Below, piece by piece: positions 16,944 to 23,444 of a DNA stretch of 64,000 nucleotides. How positions within the stretch are numbered: position 1 is the stretch's first letter; every line of letters begins with the position of its first letter. The notes beneath the pieces are model-generated. The model was given only the letters and a program-made list of their open reading frames with translations. It was not told the DNA's origin and searched no databases. The stretch lies in the NCBI RefSeq assembly GCF_900115345.1, contig NZ_FOWC01000002.1:372001-436000 (forward strand), in the 5' to 3' direction. This DNA comes from Amycolatopsis rubida. GTDB lineage: Bacteria; Actinomycetota; Actinomycetes; Mycobacteriales; Pseudonocardiaceae. The translations under genes were made by a program, and so were the position numbers.

Positions 16944-18140
16944 GTGGCCTACGACGTGAACGCGATCCGCAAGCACTTCCCCGCGCTCGAGAACGGCGCT
17001 GCCCACTTCGACGGTCCCGGTGGCTCCCAGGTCCCGGACATGGTCGGCGAAGCAGTGTCCTCGACCCTCTGCGCCGCCATCGCGAACCGCGGCACCGTCA
17101 CGGCGGCGGAGCGCCGCGCGGACGGCGTCGTGCGCGAAGCCCGGCAAGCGGTCGCTGACCTGCTCGGCGCGCGTGCGGAGGGCGTCGTGTTCGGGCGCAG
17201 CATGACCCAGGTGACCTACGACTTCTCCCGCACGCTCGCGAAGAACTGGGGCCTAGGCGACGAGGTCGTGGTCACCCGCCTGGACCACGACGCCAACGTC
17301 CGGCCGTGGGTGCAGGCGGCCGAAGCGCGCGGCGCGACTGTTCGCTGGGCGGACTTCGATCCCGAGACGGGCGAGTTGCCGACGTCATCGGTCGCGGAAC
17401 TGCTTACTGACCGGACGCGGCTGGTAGCGGTCACTGCTGCTTCAAACCTGCTGGGCACGCGTCCGGACATTCCCGCGATTGCCGACGCGGTCCGCGAAGC
17501 AGGTGCGCTGAGTTACGTGGACGGCGTGCACCTGACGCCGCACGCGCTGGTCGACATCGCCGCACTGGGCGCGGACTTCTACGCCTGCTCGCCGTACAAG
17601 TTCCTCGGACCGCACCTCGGCCTTCTCGCCGCCGCACCGGGTCTTCTGGAGACGTTGCAGCCGGACAAGCTGTTGCCGTCGAGCAACGCGGTTCCGGAGC
17701 GTTTCGAGCTGGGTACGTTGCCGTACGAGCTTCTCGCGGGCACTACCGCAGCTATCGACTTCCTCGCCGAACTCGTGCCAAGTGAAGGCAGCCGTCGGGA
17801 ACGTTTGCGTACGTCGATGACGGCGCTTGAAGAGCACGAAGACGCGCTGTTACAGCGATTGGAAGACGGGCTCGCCGCTCTGCCGCGCGTCGTTCGGTAT
17901 GGCTCGCCGACGCGTCGCCGTACGCCGACAGTGTTGTTCTCGGTCGCCGGGCTGACGCCGCAAGCGGTGTACGAGCGTCTCGGCGCGCGCGGGGTCAACG
18001 CGCCTGCTTCGACGTTCTACGCCATCGAGTGCGCGCGGCACCTCGGTCTTGGCGACACTGGTGCCGTACGCGCTGGCATCGCGCCGTACACGACTCCAGC
18101 GGAAGTCGATCTGCTGCTCGCTGCTGTTGCGGAGCTGTGA
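16944..18140 (+). CDS. Cysteine-desulfurase-like class V aminotransferase (TIGR01976/VC1184-like)
   Basis: A 398-residue PLP enzyme. It has the PLP-contacting AASNLLGT, the Asp193/His196 pair in YVDGVHLTPH, and the Schiff-base Lys219 in ACSPYKFLGPHLG. The opening HFPALENGAAHFDGPGGSQVP is typical of the TIGR01976 subgroup of cysteine-desulfurase-like proteins. No SufS-type active-site loop Cys is visible, so true desulfurase activity is doubtful. GTG 16944 has a CAAGCT box 7 bases upstream and no ribosome-binding site, fitting a leaderless start. The stop is directly followed by the ATG of an enoyl-CoA hydratase, so the two form an operon. Confidence 0.85.
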   Translation: MAYDVNAIRKHFPALENGAAHFDGPGGSQVPDMVGEAVSSTLCAAIANRGTVTAAERRADGVVREARQAVADLLGARAEGVVFGRSMTQVTYDFSRTLAKNWGLGDEVVVTRLDHDANVRPWVQAAEARGATVRWADFDPETGELPTSSVAELLTDRTRLVAVTAASNLLGTRPDIPAIADAVREAGALSYVDGVHLTPHALVDIAALGADFYACSPYKFLGPHLGLLAAAPGLLETLQPDKLLPSSNAVPERFELGTLPYELLAGTTAAIDFLAELVPSEGSRRERLRTSMTALEEHEDALLQRLEDGLAALPRVVRYGSPTRRRTPTVLFSVAGLTPQAVYERLGARGVNAPASTFYAIECARHLGLGDTGAVRAGIAPYTTPAEVDLLLAAVAEL

Positions 18141-18875
18141 ATGAGCATTGAGACGACTGTCGACGGACAGGTCACCACCATCACCATCAACCGGCCGGAG
18201 AAGCGGAACGCGCTCACGAAGGCGATGTACGTCGCCCTCGCGGACGCCTTCGACGCTGTCCGCACGCCTATCGCTGTATTGAGCGGAGCCAGCGGTGCGT
18301 TCACTGCGGGTAACGACCTCGGCGACTTCCTCGCGCACGAAGCCGGTGACAGCGCGAAGACGCCCGCACGGGTCTTCCAGGAGGCGCTACTCGCGACGCA
18401 GGCAGTAGTCGTCGCATCAGTCGACGGCCCCGCTGTCGGCATCGGCGCAACTCTGCTGCTGCACTGCGACCTCGTCTACGCCACCGAACGCAGCTACCTG
18501 CAGTTCCCGTTCGTACCGTTGGGACTGGTGCCGGAGTTCGGCAGCAGTTACGCGCTGCCGCGTCGAGTCGGTCCGCAACGCGCGACGGAGCTGCTGCTGT
18601 TCGGAGAACGCCTGCCTGCGGTCGAAGCGGCGCAACTCGGGTTGGTCAATGAAGTGCTCCCTGACGAGACAGCGCTCGGTAAGCGCGTCTCAGAACGCGT
18701 CGCGACACTCGCCGAACGGTCGGTACGCGCGGTGACGACGACGCGCGCACTGTTGCATGACCGCACCGACGAGAGCGTCGAAGAGCGAATGGACTCGGAG
18801 TCCAAGCACTTCGCCGAACTGCTGCACGACCCGGTCACAGTCGCCACGTTGCGCGCGAAGCTCGACAGGCGTTAG
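18141..18875 (+). CDS. Enoyl-CoA hydratase/isomerase family protein
   Basis: A 244-residue crotonase-fold protein. It has NRPEKRNALTKAMY (CoA-binding N-terminus), the oxyanion-hole segments SGAFTAGNDLGDF and DGPAVGIGATLLLHCDLVYA, and FPFVPLGLVPEFGSS. The usual catalytic Glu pair of hydratase is replaced by PEFGSSY, with one acidic residue, so isomerase or hydrolase activity is possible. The ATG directly abuts the stop of the upstream aminotransferase. The 3' end overlaps the convergent TetR gene by 4 bases. The pathway is unknown. Confidence 0.88.
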   Translation: MSIETTVDGQVTTITINRPEKRNALTKAMYVALADAFDAVRTPIAVLSGASGAFTAGNDLGDFLAHEAGDSAKTPARVFQEALLATQAVVVASVDGPAVGIGATLLLHCDLVYATERSYLQFPFVPLGLVPEFGSSYALPRRVGPQRATELLLFGERLPAVEAAQLGLVNEVLPDETALGKRVSERVATLAERSVRAVTTTRALLHDRTDESVEERMDSESKHFAELLHDPVTVATLRAKLDRR

Positions 18876-19468
18876 CGACGGCGGCGCTTGTCCACGGCGG
18901 CGTCGAGAACTGGACCTAGCTCCTCGACAACGCTGTCGAGCGCCGTCACCGCGTGCTCGACCCGGGCCAGCACTAAGGCTCCTTCAAGCGCGCTGATCAT
19001 CAACACTGCCAACGAAGCAGCGCGCGCCGCCGGTACGCCCATCTGCTGCAGCGCGGACACGATGGGCTTTCGCCACTGCGCGAAAGCGTCGTTTGCGCGC
19101 TCACGCAACGGCTCGCTCGACGCCGCCGTGTCGGTGACGGTGGCCACCAACGGACAGCCGTAGTCGTAGCCGATCTCTAGGAACTCTGCGCGCCAGTACT
19201 CGACTACCTCAGCGAAGAGCGCGGACGGCGTCGGGTCTGTCAGAGAGTCCATCGCGCGCGTCACGCGACGTGCGGCGTAGCGGCCCGCCCAGTCGATCGC
19301 TTCGCCGAACAGCTGTTCCTTACCGCCCGGGAAGTAGTGCTGCAGCGACCCCCGCGGTGCCTCGGCATGCGCTACCACCTCGCGCATTCCGGTTCCGCTC
19401 AAACCCTGCGTACGCAGCAACTGCGCAGCGCTGAAGACCATCCGCTCGCGCGCCGGCCGTTCCGTCAT
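18872..19468 (-). CDS. TetR-family transcriptional regulator
   Basis: A 198-residue TetR repressor with the N-terminal helix-turn-helix AAQLLRTQGLSGTGMREVVAHAEAPRGSLQHYFPGGKEQL, resembling the LmrA/YxaF-type subgroup, and a C-terminal ligand domain with a YGCPLVATVTDTA segment typical of that subgroup. The ATG at 19468 has GGAGGAG 7-8 bases upstream. It lies inside the 3' end of the GNAT gene on the same strand, suggesting co-transcription. It may bind the twin palindromes at 19912-19967, but that is a guess. Confidence 0.9.
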   Translation of the reverse strand: MTERPARERMVFSAAQLLRTQGLSGTGMREVVAHAEAPRGSLQHYFPGGKEQLFGEAIDWAGRYAARRVTRAMDSLTDPTPSALFAEVVEYWRAEFLEIGYDYGCPLVATVTDTAASSEPLRERANDAFAQWRKPIVSALQQMGVPAARAASLAVLMISALEGALVLARVEHAVTALDSVVEELGPVLDAAVDKRRRR

Positions 19469-19925
19469 CGAGCGTCTCCTCCGTGACCGTCAGCTCGTAC
19501 TCGTTCTCGCCGCCGTACCCGGGCACGAAGCGGAACCCGCACGCCCGCAGCAATCCTTCCGCAGCGACATTGCCCTCCTGCACGGTGGCGTGCAGCTTCC
19601 AGCCGCGCCACCGCTCCGCGGCCAGCCGGACCAAGCCGCTGCCGATGCCCAGCCGCTGCCATCGGTCGGCGACGAGCAGCCCCAGTTCGACGCGGCGATC
19701 GTCCTCCGGGACCGCGTTCAGCAGCCCGGCGGGCACCTCCGAAACCTCGGCGACAAGGGCCGTGCCGACCAGGAGGAATCGCTGATACCTGGACAGGACC
19801 GCGGCCGGCTCGATCGGGCCGCCGAGGGTGAACCGGCGGCTCAGCGATGCCGGCGAGCAGGCGCGGACGAGATCGGCCACGGAACCGGCGGTGGCCGGTC
19901 GCACGGCGGTCATGACAGTCGTCAT
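19320..19925 (-). CDS. GNAT-family N-acetyltransferase
   Basis: Up to 201 residues. The GNAT core is visible: VAEVSEVPAGLLNAV (beta strands 2-3), VELGLLVADRWQRLGIGSGLVRLAAER (acetyl-CoA pyrophosphate loop Q/RxxGxG/A) and NVAAEGLLRACGFRF. The domain ends around ENEYELTVTEE, near 19480. The frame then runs another 50 codons into the TetR gene as non-domain sequence, giving a 149-base same-strand overlap. In the +1 frame a TGA sits exactly at the TetR ATG (ATGA), so a one-base shift near the 3' end is suspected. The start is ATG 19925 or ATG 19913; the first lies within a palindromic operator. Confidence 0.75.
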   Translation of the reverse strand: MTTVMTAVRPATAGSVADLVRACSPASLSRRFTLGGPIEPAAVLSRYQRFLLVGTALVAEVSEVPAGLLNAVPEDDRRVELGLLVADRWQRLGIGSGLVRLAAERWRGWKLHATVQEGNVAAEGLLRACGFRFVPGYGGENEYELTVTEETLDDGTAGARADGLQRCAVAAYAGFERNRNARGGSACRGTAGVAAALLPGR

Positions 19926-19967
19926 AACCCGAGGGTGGCACGCGGCTGCGGCTATGACAAGCGTCAT
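19912..19967. promoter_or_regulatory. Twin operators ATGAC-N4-GTCAT
   Basis: Two perfect 14-bp palindromic sites of the form ATGAC-N4-GTCAT, at 19912-19925 (centre AGTC) and 19954-19967 (centre AAGC). They are 42 bp apart, four helical turns. The first covers the GNAT start codon, the second lies just upstream. Cooperative repressor binding is likely; the TetR gene downstream of the GNAT is the obvious candidate regulator. Confidence 0.7.
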
Positions 19968-20151
19968 GGGAGATGTCACGCTGCCGACACGACCCGCGCG
20001 GCCCGCCGGTACCGGGACCGGCGGGCCGCCACCGGTTTCGGGCAAGGAGAATTCACTGATCGTATCCGCGATACCCCATCGGCGGTAATTCCACCGATTA
20101 ATCGGGACTTGACCACGATGCGTGTCCGCTGGGCCTCTTCGGGTGAAAACG

Positions 20152-20173
20152 GTTCCCGATACCTGCCGGGAAC
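20152..20173. promoter_or_regulatory. Inverted repeat upstream of the 20232 gene
   Basis: GTTCCCG (20152-20158) and CGGGAAC (20167-20173) with an 8-base spacer, about 60 bp before the start codon at 20232. The surrounding 20 kb gap region is unusually A/T-rich for this genome (for example CTTATATTTTCC at about 20183-20194), as expected for a promoter. A related repeat follows the gene at 20660. Confidence 0.4.
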
Positions 20174-20231
20174 GCGTTTCTTCCTTATATTTTCCTGGAC
20201 GCTCCGGCAGGCGAGCAAAGGAGACACGGCC

Positions 20232-20654
20232 ATGACCCAGTCGCTCGAGGTTCCGACGAAGGAATTCTGTCTCGACTGGACGATGGACGGGGCCAATGGC
20301 GGCAGGGTGCACTTCACCCTGTCCGGCCAGGTGAGCCTGTTGGACGGCAAGCGGTTCTACAAGGTCGACGGCGTGCTGTACATCGCCGACGGCAGCGCGT
20401 ACTGCCGGGAGATCGGGAACCCGCGGCTGCACGTGCGGCGCAACGGCGTCGAGGAGACCGGACGGCAATGGGGCTGGGAAGCGATCAGTTCCCGCAAGAG
20501 CGCGAACCGGCTCTGCACAATGGACGGTTATTTCGTGCGGACGGGCTACTGGGCACCCGCCGATCGCAGTATCCAACTCGGAATCGTCGCCGAACACGGG
20601 GTCATCCGGCGTCGTTCGCACAGCCCGACGGCGACCATTCGCCTGGTTGACTGA
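20232..20654 (+). CDS. Uncharacterised protein
   Basis: A 140-residue soluble protein starting MTQSLEVPTKEFCLDW at an ATG with AAGGAG 9 bases upstream. It is rich in beta-type alternation (GRVHFTLSGQVSLLDGKRFYKVDGVLYIADG) and contains three Cys residues. There is no signal peptide, transmembrane segment or motif I recognise. It stands alone between two long intergenic stretches with matching inverted repeats on both sides. Confidence 0.65.
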   Translation: MTQSLEVPTKEFCLDWTMDGANGGRVHFTLSGQVSLLDGKRFYKVDGVLYIADGSAYCREIGNPRLHVRRNGVEETGRQWGWEAISSRKSANRLCTMDGYFVRTGYWAPADRSIQLGIVAEHGVIRRRSHSPTATIRLVD

Positions 20655-21161
20655 ATGGTTCCCGGATATCGGGAGCGCACCCTCGGTTTGCGCTCGGCAA
20701 TGACCCGATTCCAGGCCGGACGGCAGTGAACTTTTCGCGAGCGGCCCCGGGCAGACGCGTCCGCCCGGGCTGTCCGCGACGGAAACCCCCGGTTGCCCGC
20801 CGGCGAACTTCCGGCGCACAGTCGTGCCCACCGCTGCCGCAAGATCGCTTGCCCGCCAACGCGAACCGCGCGAATCAGACGATCCGCCGAGCGACCGCGG
20901 CGCCGAACCGCCGGTGCCGCAACCCATCCAGGGCCGAACCCGGCGAAAGGTCAACCCGGGCAACGCACTGAACCCGCGAGACATTGGCCTGGACCACTCG
21001 GCGCACACCGCGAACCCGTGCCCGCGCAGCCGCAACCTCCGCTCGTCGTCACCCACACGGGTAATCGCTGGCCTGGAGGTAAGCGAAAACACACCGGATC
21101 CCCAGGAAAAACACGAAAAACGTTGTGCGGGACACAGCGCTCGCGCGCGCGAAAGAGGACC
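20655..21161. other. 507-bp intergenic stretch with a weak hairpin at 20660-20674
   Basis: Immediately after the 20232 gene there is a small hairpin TCCCG-GATAT-CGGGA (20660-20674), a possible weak terminator. The rest, to the start of the Rv1733c-like gene, shows only low-complexity open frames. Just before the next gene, CACGAAAAACG (21113-21123) is a local A-rich stretch that could belong to its promoter. Confidence 0.5.
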
Positions 21162-21794
21162 ATGAGAGGCATGCGGAACAGGACTCGGGCAGGCAGACCA
21201 CCACACCCTGGTAAACGATTGCTCCGACGGCTCGGCGCCGTGCGCAACCCGCTCGTGCGACGGTCGGACCGGATCGAAGGCGTGCTCGCCGGCATCGTCA
21301 CACTGCTGGCGCTCATCGCGATTCCCTTCGCCATGATGATCGGCAGCGAGGACGTCGCCGCGGAGACCGCCGCGTCGGACGCGCAACTGCAGTCGCGGCA
21401 TCAGGTCACCGCCACGGTGCTGACGACGGCCGCGCAGCCGGCCGCTTCCGTCGGCGACAGCGCGCCGATCGCCAACACCGCGCGCGTGAACGCGGTCTGG
21501 AAGCCGCCGCACGGCGTGCAGCGCACCGGCGTCATCACGGTGCCCGCCGCTTCCGCGACCGAGGGCTCGACCACCGACATCTGGCTGGACGACAGCGGCA
21601 AGCAGACCACCGCCCCGCTGACGCACGCGGACGCGGTCACCAACGGCGTGCTCGTCGCGGCCTTCTGCTGGCTGTGCGCGGTCGGCGTGCTGGGCGGCGC
21701 GTTCTGGATCGCGCGGCGAGTGCTCGACCACCGGCGTGCGGCGCGGTGGGCTGACGAATGGGCGCAGTTCGCCGGCCCGGAAGCGGTTCGCTGA
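21162..21794 (+). CDS. Rv1733c-family two-pass membrane protein
   Basis: A 210-residue membrane protein. The basic N-terminus ends RNPLVRRSDRIEGVLAG, followed by transmembrane segment 1 at about 42-64. An extracytoplasmic domain then contains SRHQVTATVLTTAA and STTDIWLDDSGKQTTAPL. Transmembrane segment 2 lies at about 165-187, with a short cytoplasmic tail RRVLDHRRAARWADEW. This order is that of the mycobacterial Rv1733c family, whose function is unknown. ATG 21162 follows AAAGAGGA; ATG 21171 is an alternative. Confidence 0.85.
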   Translation: MRGMRNRTRAGRPPHPGKRLLRRLGAVRNPLVRRSDRIEGVLAGIVTLLALIAIPFAMMIGSEDVAAETAASDAQLQSRHQVTATVLTTAAQPAASVGDSAPIANTARVNAVWKPPHGVQRTGVITVPAASATEGSTTDIWLDDSGKQTTAPLTHADAVTNGVLVAAFCWLCAVGVLGGAFWIARRVLDHRRAARWADEWAQFAGPEAVR

Positions 21795-22236
21795 CAGCCC
21801 CGCCAGCCGTGGTGCTCCCCTCTCGGCTGCCGGACGGGTGCGATCCGCCAATCCGGCGGCCGATCGCTGGCACCTAGGCACGCCGTGCACGGGCTTGGTG
21901 CCCACCGAAGTTCCGCGCAGCAAGTCCCCTGGCACTGGTACACGCGTTCTCGACAGCCCGGCCAGCAGCGTGGTGCGCCGGGTCCGGAGGCAGTTCGCTG
22001 ACACGTCTGCTGCCTCCGGACCCGGCCTCGGCGGACCGAGCGGGGCGACACCCCCAGCGTCGCCCCGGGCCGGTACTACGCCTGCCGCCCTGCCCGGAAT
22101 ATGTGGCGAGTTAGCCACCAGCTATCTCGTTGAGGGACAGTCTTGTGGAGCCCTCCGGCGATTGTCAACTGTGAGCTAATCTGAGATAGTCGCCTTAGCT
22201 GAGAGCAATCAGCTGCAACTGGAGGGGCGTAGCAGC
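21795..22236. other. 442-bp intergenic stretch with imperfect repeats
   Basis: Two imperfect copies of a GACAGCCC-GCCAGC-GTGGTGC block occur at about 21792 and 21951, each near a GTTCGCTGACA word (21788 and 21994). No gene was recognised. The right end holds the promoter of the EspR-like gene. Confidence 0.5.
22162..22200 (+). promoter_or_regulatory. Promoter and AGCTAA/TTAGCT operator of the EspR-like/ImmA operon
   Basis: -35 TTGTCA (22162-22167) and -10 GATAGT (22185-22190) with a 17-bp spacer, a good vegetative promoter. An inverted repeat AGCTAA (22174-22179) and TTAGCT (22195-22200) brackets the -10. Related words AGCTATCTCG (about 22121) and AGCTGAGAGC (22197) lie nearby. This is a likely autoregulatory site for the XRE-type regulator. 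Confidence 0.65.
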
Positions 22237-22686
22237 ATGTCCGAAGACACCCAGCCGGCGGATGACCGGCCCACCCTGGCCTCCAGACTCGACGATCTGT
22301 TCCGCACAGTGCGCCCGCAGGGGAGGCACTGGACGAACGCCGAGGTGGCAGCCGAACTGAAGCGGGCCACGCCGGAGCTGAAGGTCGGCGCGGTATACCT
22401 CTCTCAGCTACGCACGGGCAAACGGACCAATCCGTCTCAGGAGCTGCTGGCCGCACTGGCGAAGTTCTTCGGGGTCTCGGTCGCCTATTTCTTCGACGAC
22501 GAGGTCGCCGGGTCGGTACTGTCGGAGCTGGCGGCCGTGGAGGCGATGCGCCAGGCAGGCGTCCGCGCGGTCGCCATGCGCGCGGCGGGCATGCGCGAGG
22601 AGAACCTCCAGGCGATCACCACGATCATGGACCAGTACCGCAAAATGCAGGGGCTGCCCCCGATCACGGACGAAGCGGCGCGGTGA
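22237..22686 (+). CDS. EspR-like XRE-family transcriptional regulator
   Basis: A 149-residue DNA-binding protein. The layout matches mycobacterial EspR: LASRLDDLFRTVRPQGRHWTNAEVAAELKRAT, then VGAVYLSQLRTGKRTNPSQELLAALAKFFGVSVAYFFDDE (helix-turn-helix), then a C-terminal helical dimerisation part (MRQAGVRAVAMRAAGM...ITTIMDQYRKMQGLPP). It is inferred to bind DNA as a dimer and to control its own operon and perhaps neighbouring genes. The stop overlaps the GTG of the metalloprotease gene, so the pair is translationally coupled. Confidence 0.9.
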   Translation: MSEDTQPADDRPTLASRLDDLFRTVRPQGRHWTNAEVAAELKRATPELKVGAVYLSQLRTGKRTNPSQELLAALAKFFGVSVAYFFDDEVAGSVLSELAAVEAMRQAGVRAVAMRAAGMREENLQAITTIMDQYRKMQGLPPITDEAAR

Positions 22687-23225
22687 CCGGCACCCCGTCC
22701 GAAGCCCCGCAGCGGCGCGAGCAGCTGCGGCGGATGCGCGACGAAGGCGCCCAGCGGATCGGCGAACTCGATCTTCCGCCGAAGTACGACCTGGCCACCC
22801 TTTGCGCCCGCCTTGGCGAGATTCGCGAACGGCCGATCACCCTCGTGCCGCTGCCGATGCCCGCGTCGCACCCGTGCGGCATGTGGGTAGCCGCACGGGG
22901 CGAGGACCTGATCTTCTTCGACGCCAACACCACCGGGGCGCACCAGGAGCACATCATCTTGCACGAGCTGGGTCACATCATCTGCTGTCATCGCGGCTCG
23001 GGTCTCCTGGACGACGAGAGCGCCCGCTCGCTGTTCCCCAACCTGGACCCGGACATCGTCCGGGACATGCTGATGCGTGCCACCTACGACGACGCACAGG
23101 AGCAGGAAGCGGAGATCATCGCCTTCCTGCTCTCGGAACGCATGGGCACGCCAGCGAAACCCATCGCCCAAACCCCCAAAGCAGGGGAGAAACCGATGGA
23201 CCGAATCGAGCGCTCGCTCCTCTAG
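22683..23225 (+). CDS. ImmA/IrrE-family metallo-endopeptidase
   Basis: A 180-residue protein with the zinc-peptidase motif ILHELGHIICC (HELGH at residues 94-98) and downstream acidic residues in DAQEQEAEIIAFLLSERM, where a Glu is the likely third ligand. ImmA-type proteases cleave partner XRE repressors on a signal, as in ICEBs1 ImmA/ImmR, and IrrE does so in radiation response. Here the partner is the EspR-like protein encoded immediately upstream with a 4-base overlap. GTG 22683 is the start. No integrase or conjugation gene is nearby, so the pair probably controls chromosomal genes. Confidence 0.9.
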   Translation: MTGTPSEAPQRREQLRRMRDEGAQRIGELDLPPKYDLATLCARLGEIRERPITLVPLPMPASHPCGMWVAARGEDLIFFDANTTGAHQEHIILHELGHIICCHRGSGLLDDESARSLFPNLDPDIVRDMLMRATYDDAQEQEAEIIAFLLSERMGTPAKPIAQTPKAGEKPMDRIERSLL

Positions 23226-23234
23226 CCCCACCAA

Positions 23235-23259
23235 GTCCGTGAGGGCCACCCTCATGGAC
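23235..23259. terminator. Hairpin between convergent genes
   Basis: GTCCGTGAGGG-CCA-CCCTCATGGAC, an 11-bp stem with one mismatch and a 3-base loop, starting 10 bases after the ImmA stop. It may terminate both the ImmA operon and the convergent synthase gene. Its GTCCGTGA arm start is the same as that of the larger palindrome at 52144. Confidence 0.6.
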
Positions 23260-23260
23260 T

Positions 23261-23405
23261 CTGATTCCCTCAGGGTTCCCCAATGTGGCACCGGGTGCAT
23301 GCGACGCACCCAACCGCCGCCGATGCACCCACAGTCGAGGCACCCAGCCCCTCCTCCGCGCCCCCCTGCCCGTCAGCACACTCAACCTTCGGGGTGCCCC
23401 ACGCC
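23261..23405. repeat. Dispersed repeat, copy A
   Basis: This 145-bp stretch shares its left end CTGATTCCCTCAGGGTTCCC (23261-23280), an internal GAGGCACCCAGCCCCTCC (23337-23354) and its right end (CCCGTCA.CACACTCAA.CTTCGGGGTGCCCCACGC, 23369-23405) with the stretch at 57274-57642, in the same order and orientation. Confidence 0.8.
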
Positions 23406-23444
23406 AGCCCAAAGGCAAGGTCGCCCCCAGGCGACGAGCCACCC

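Noticed and set aside
19926-22118. A long minus-strand frame extending the GNAT upstream across two genes
   Set aside because: The extension runs antisense to the 20232 and 21162 genes and is low-complexity; the GNAT domain begins just inside 19925.
22237-23225. ICE or prophage regulatory module because of the XRE-ImmA pair
   Set aside because: No integrase, excisionase, relaxase, phage structural gene or att-like repeat was seen in the window.
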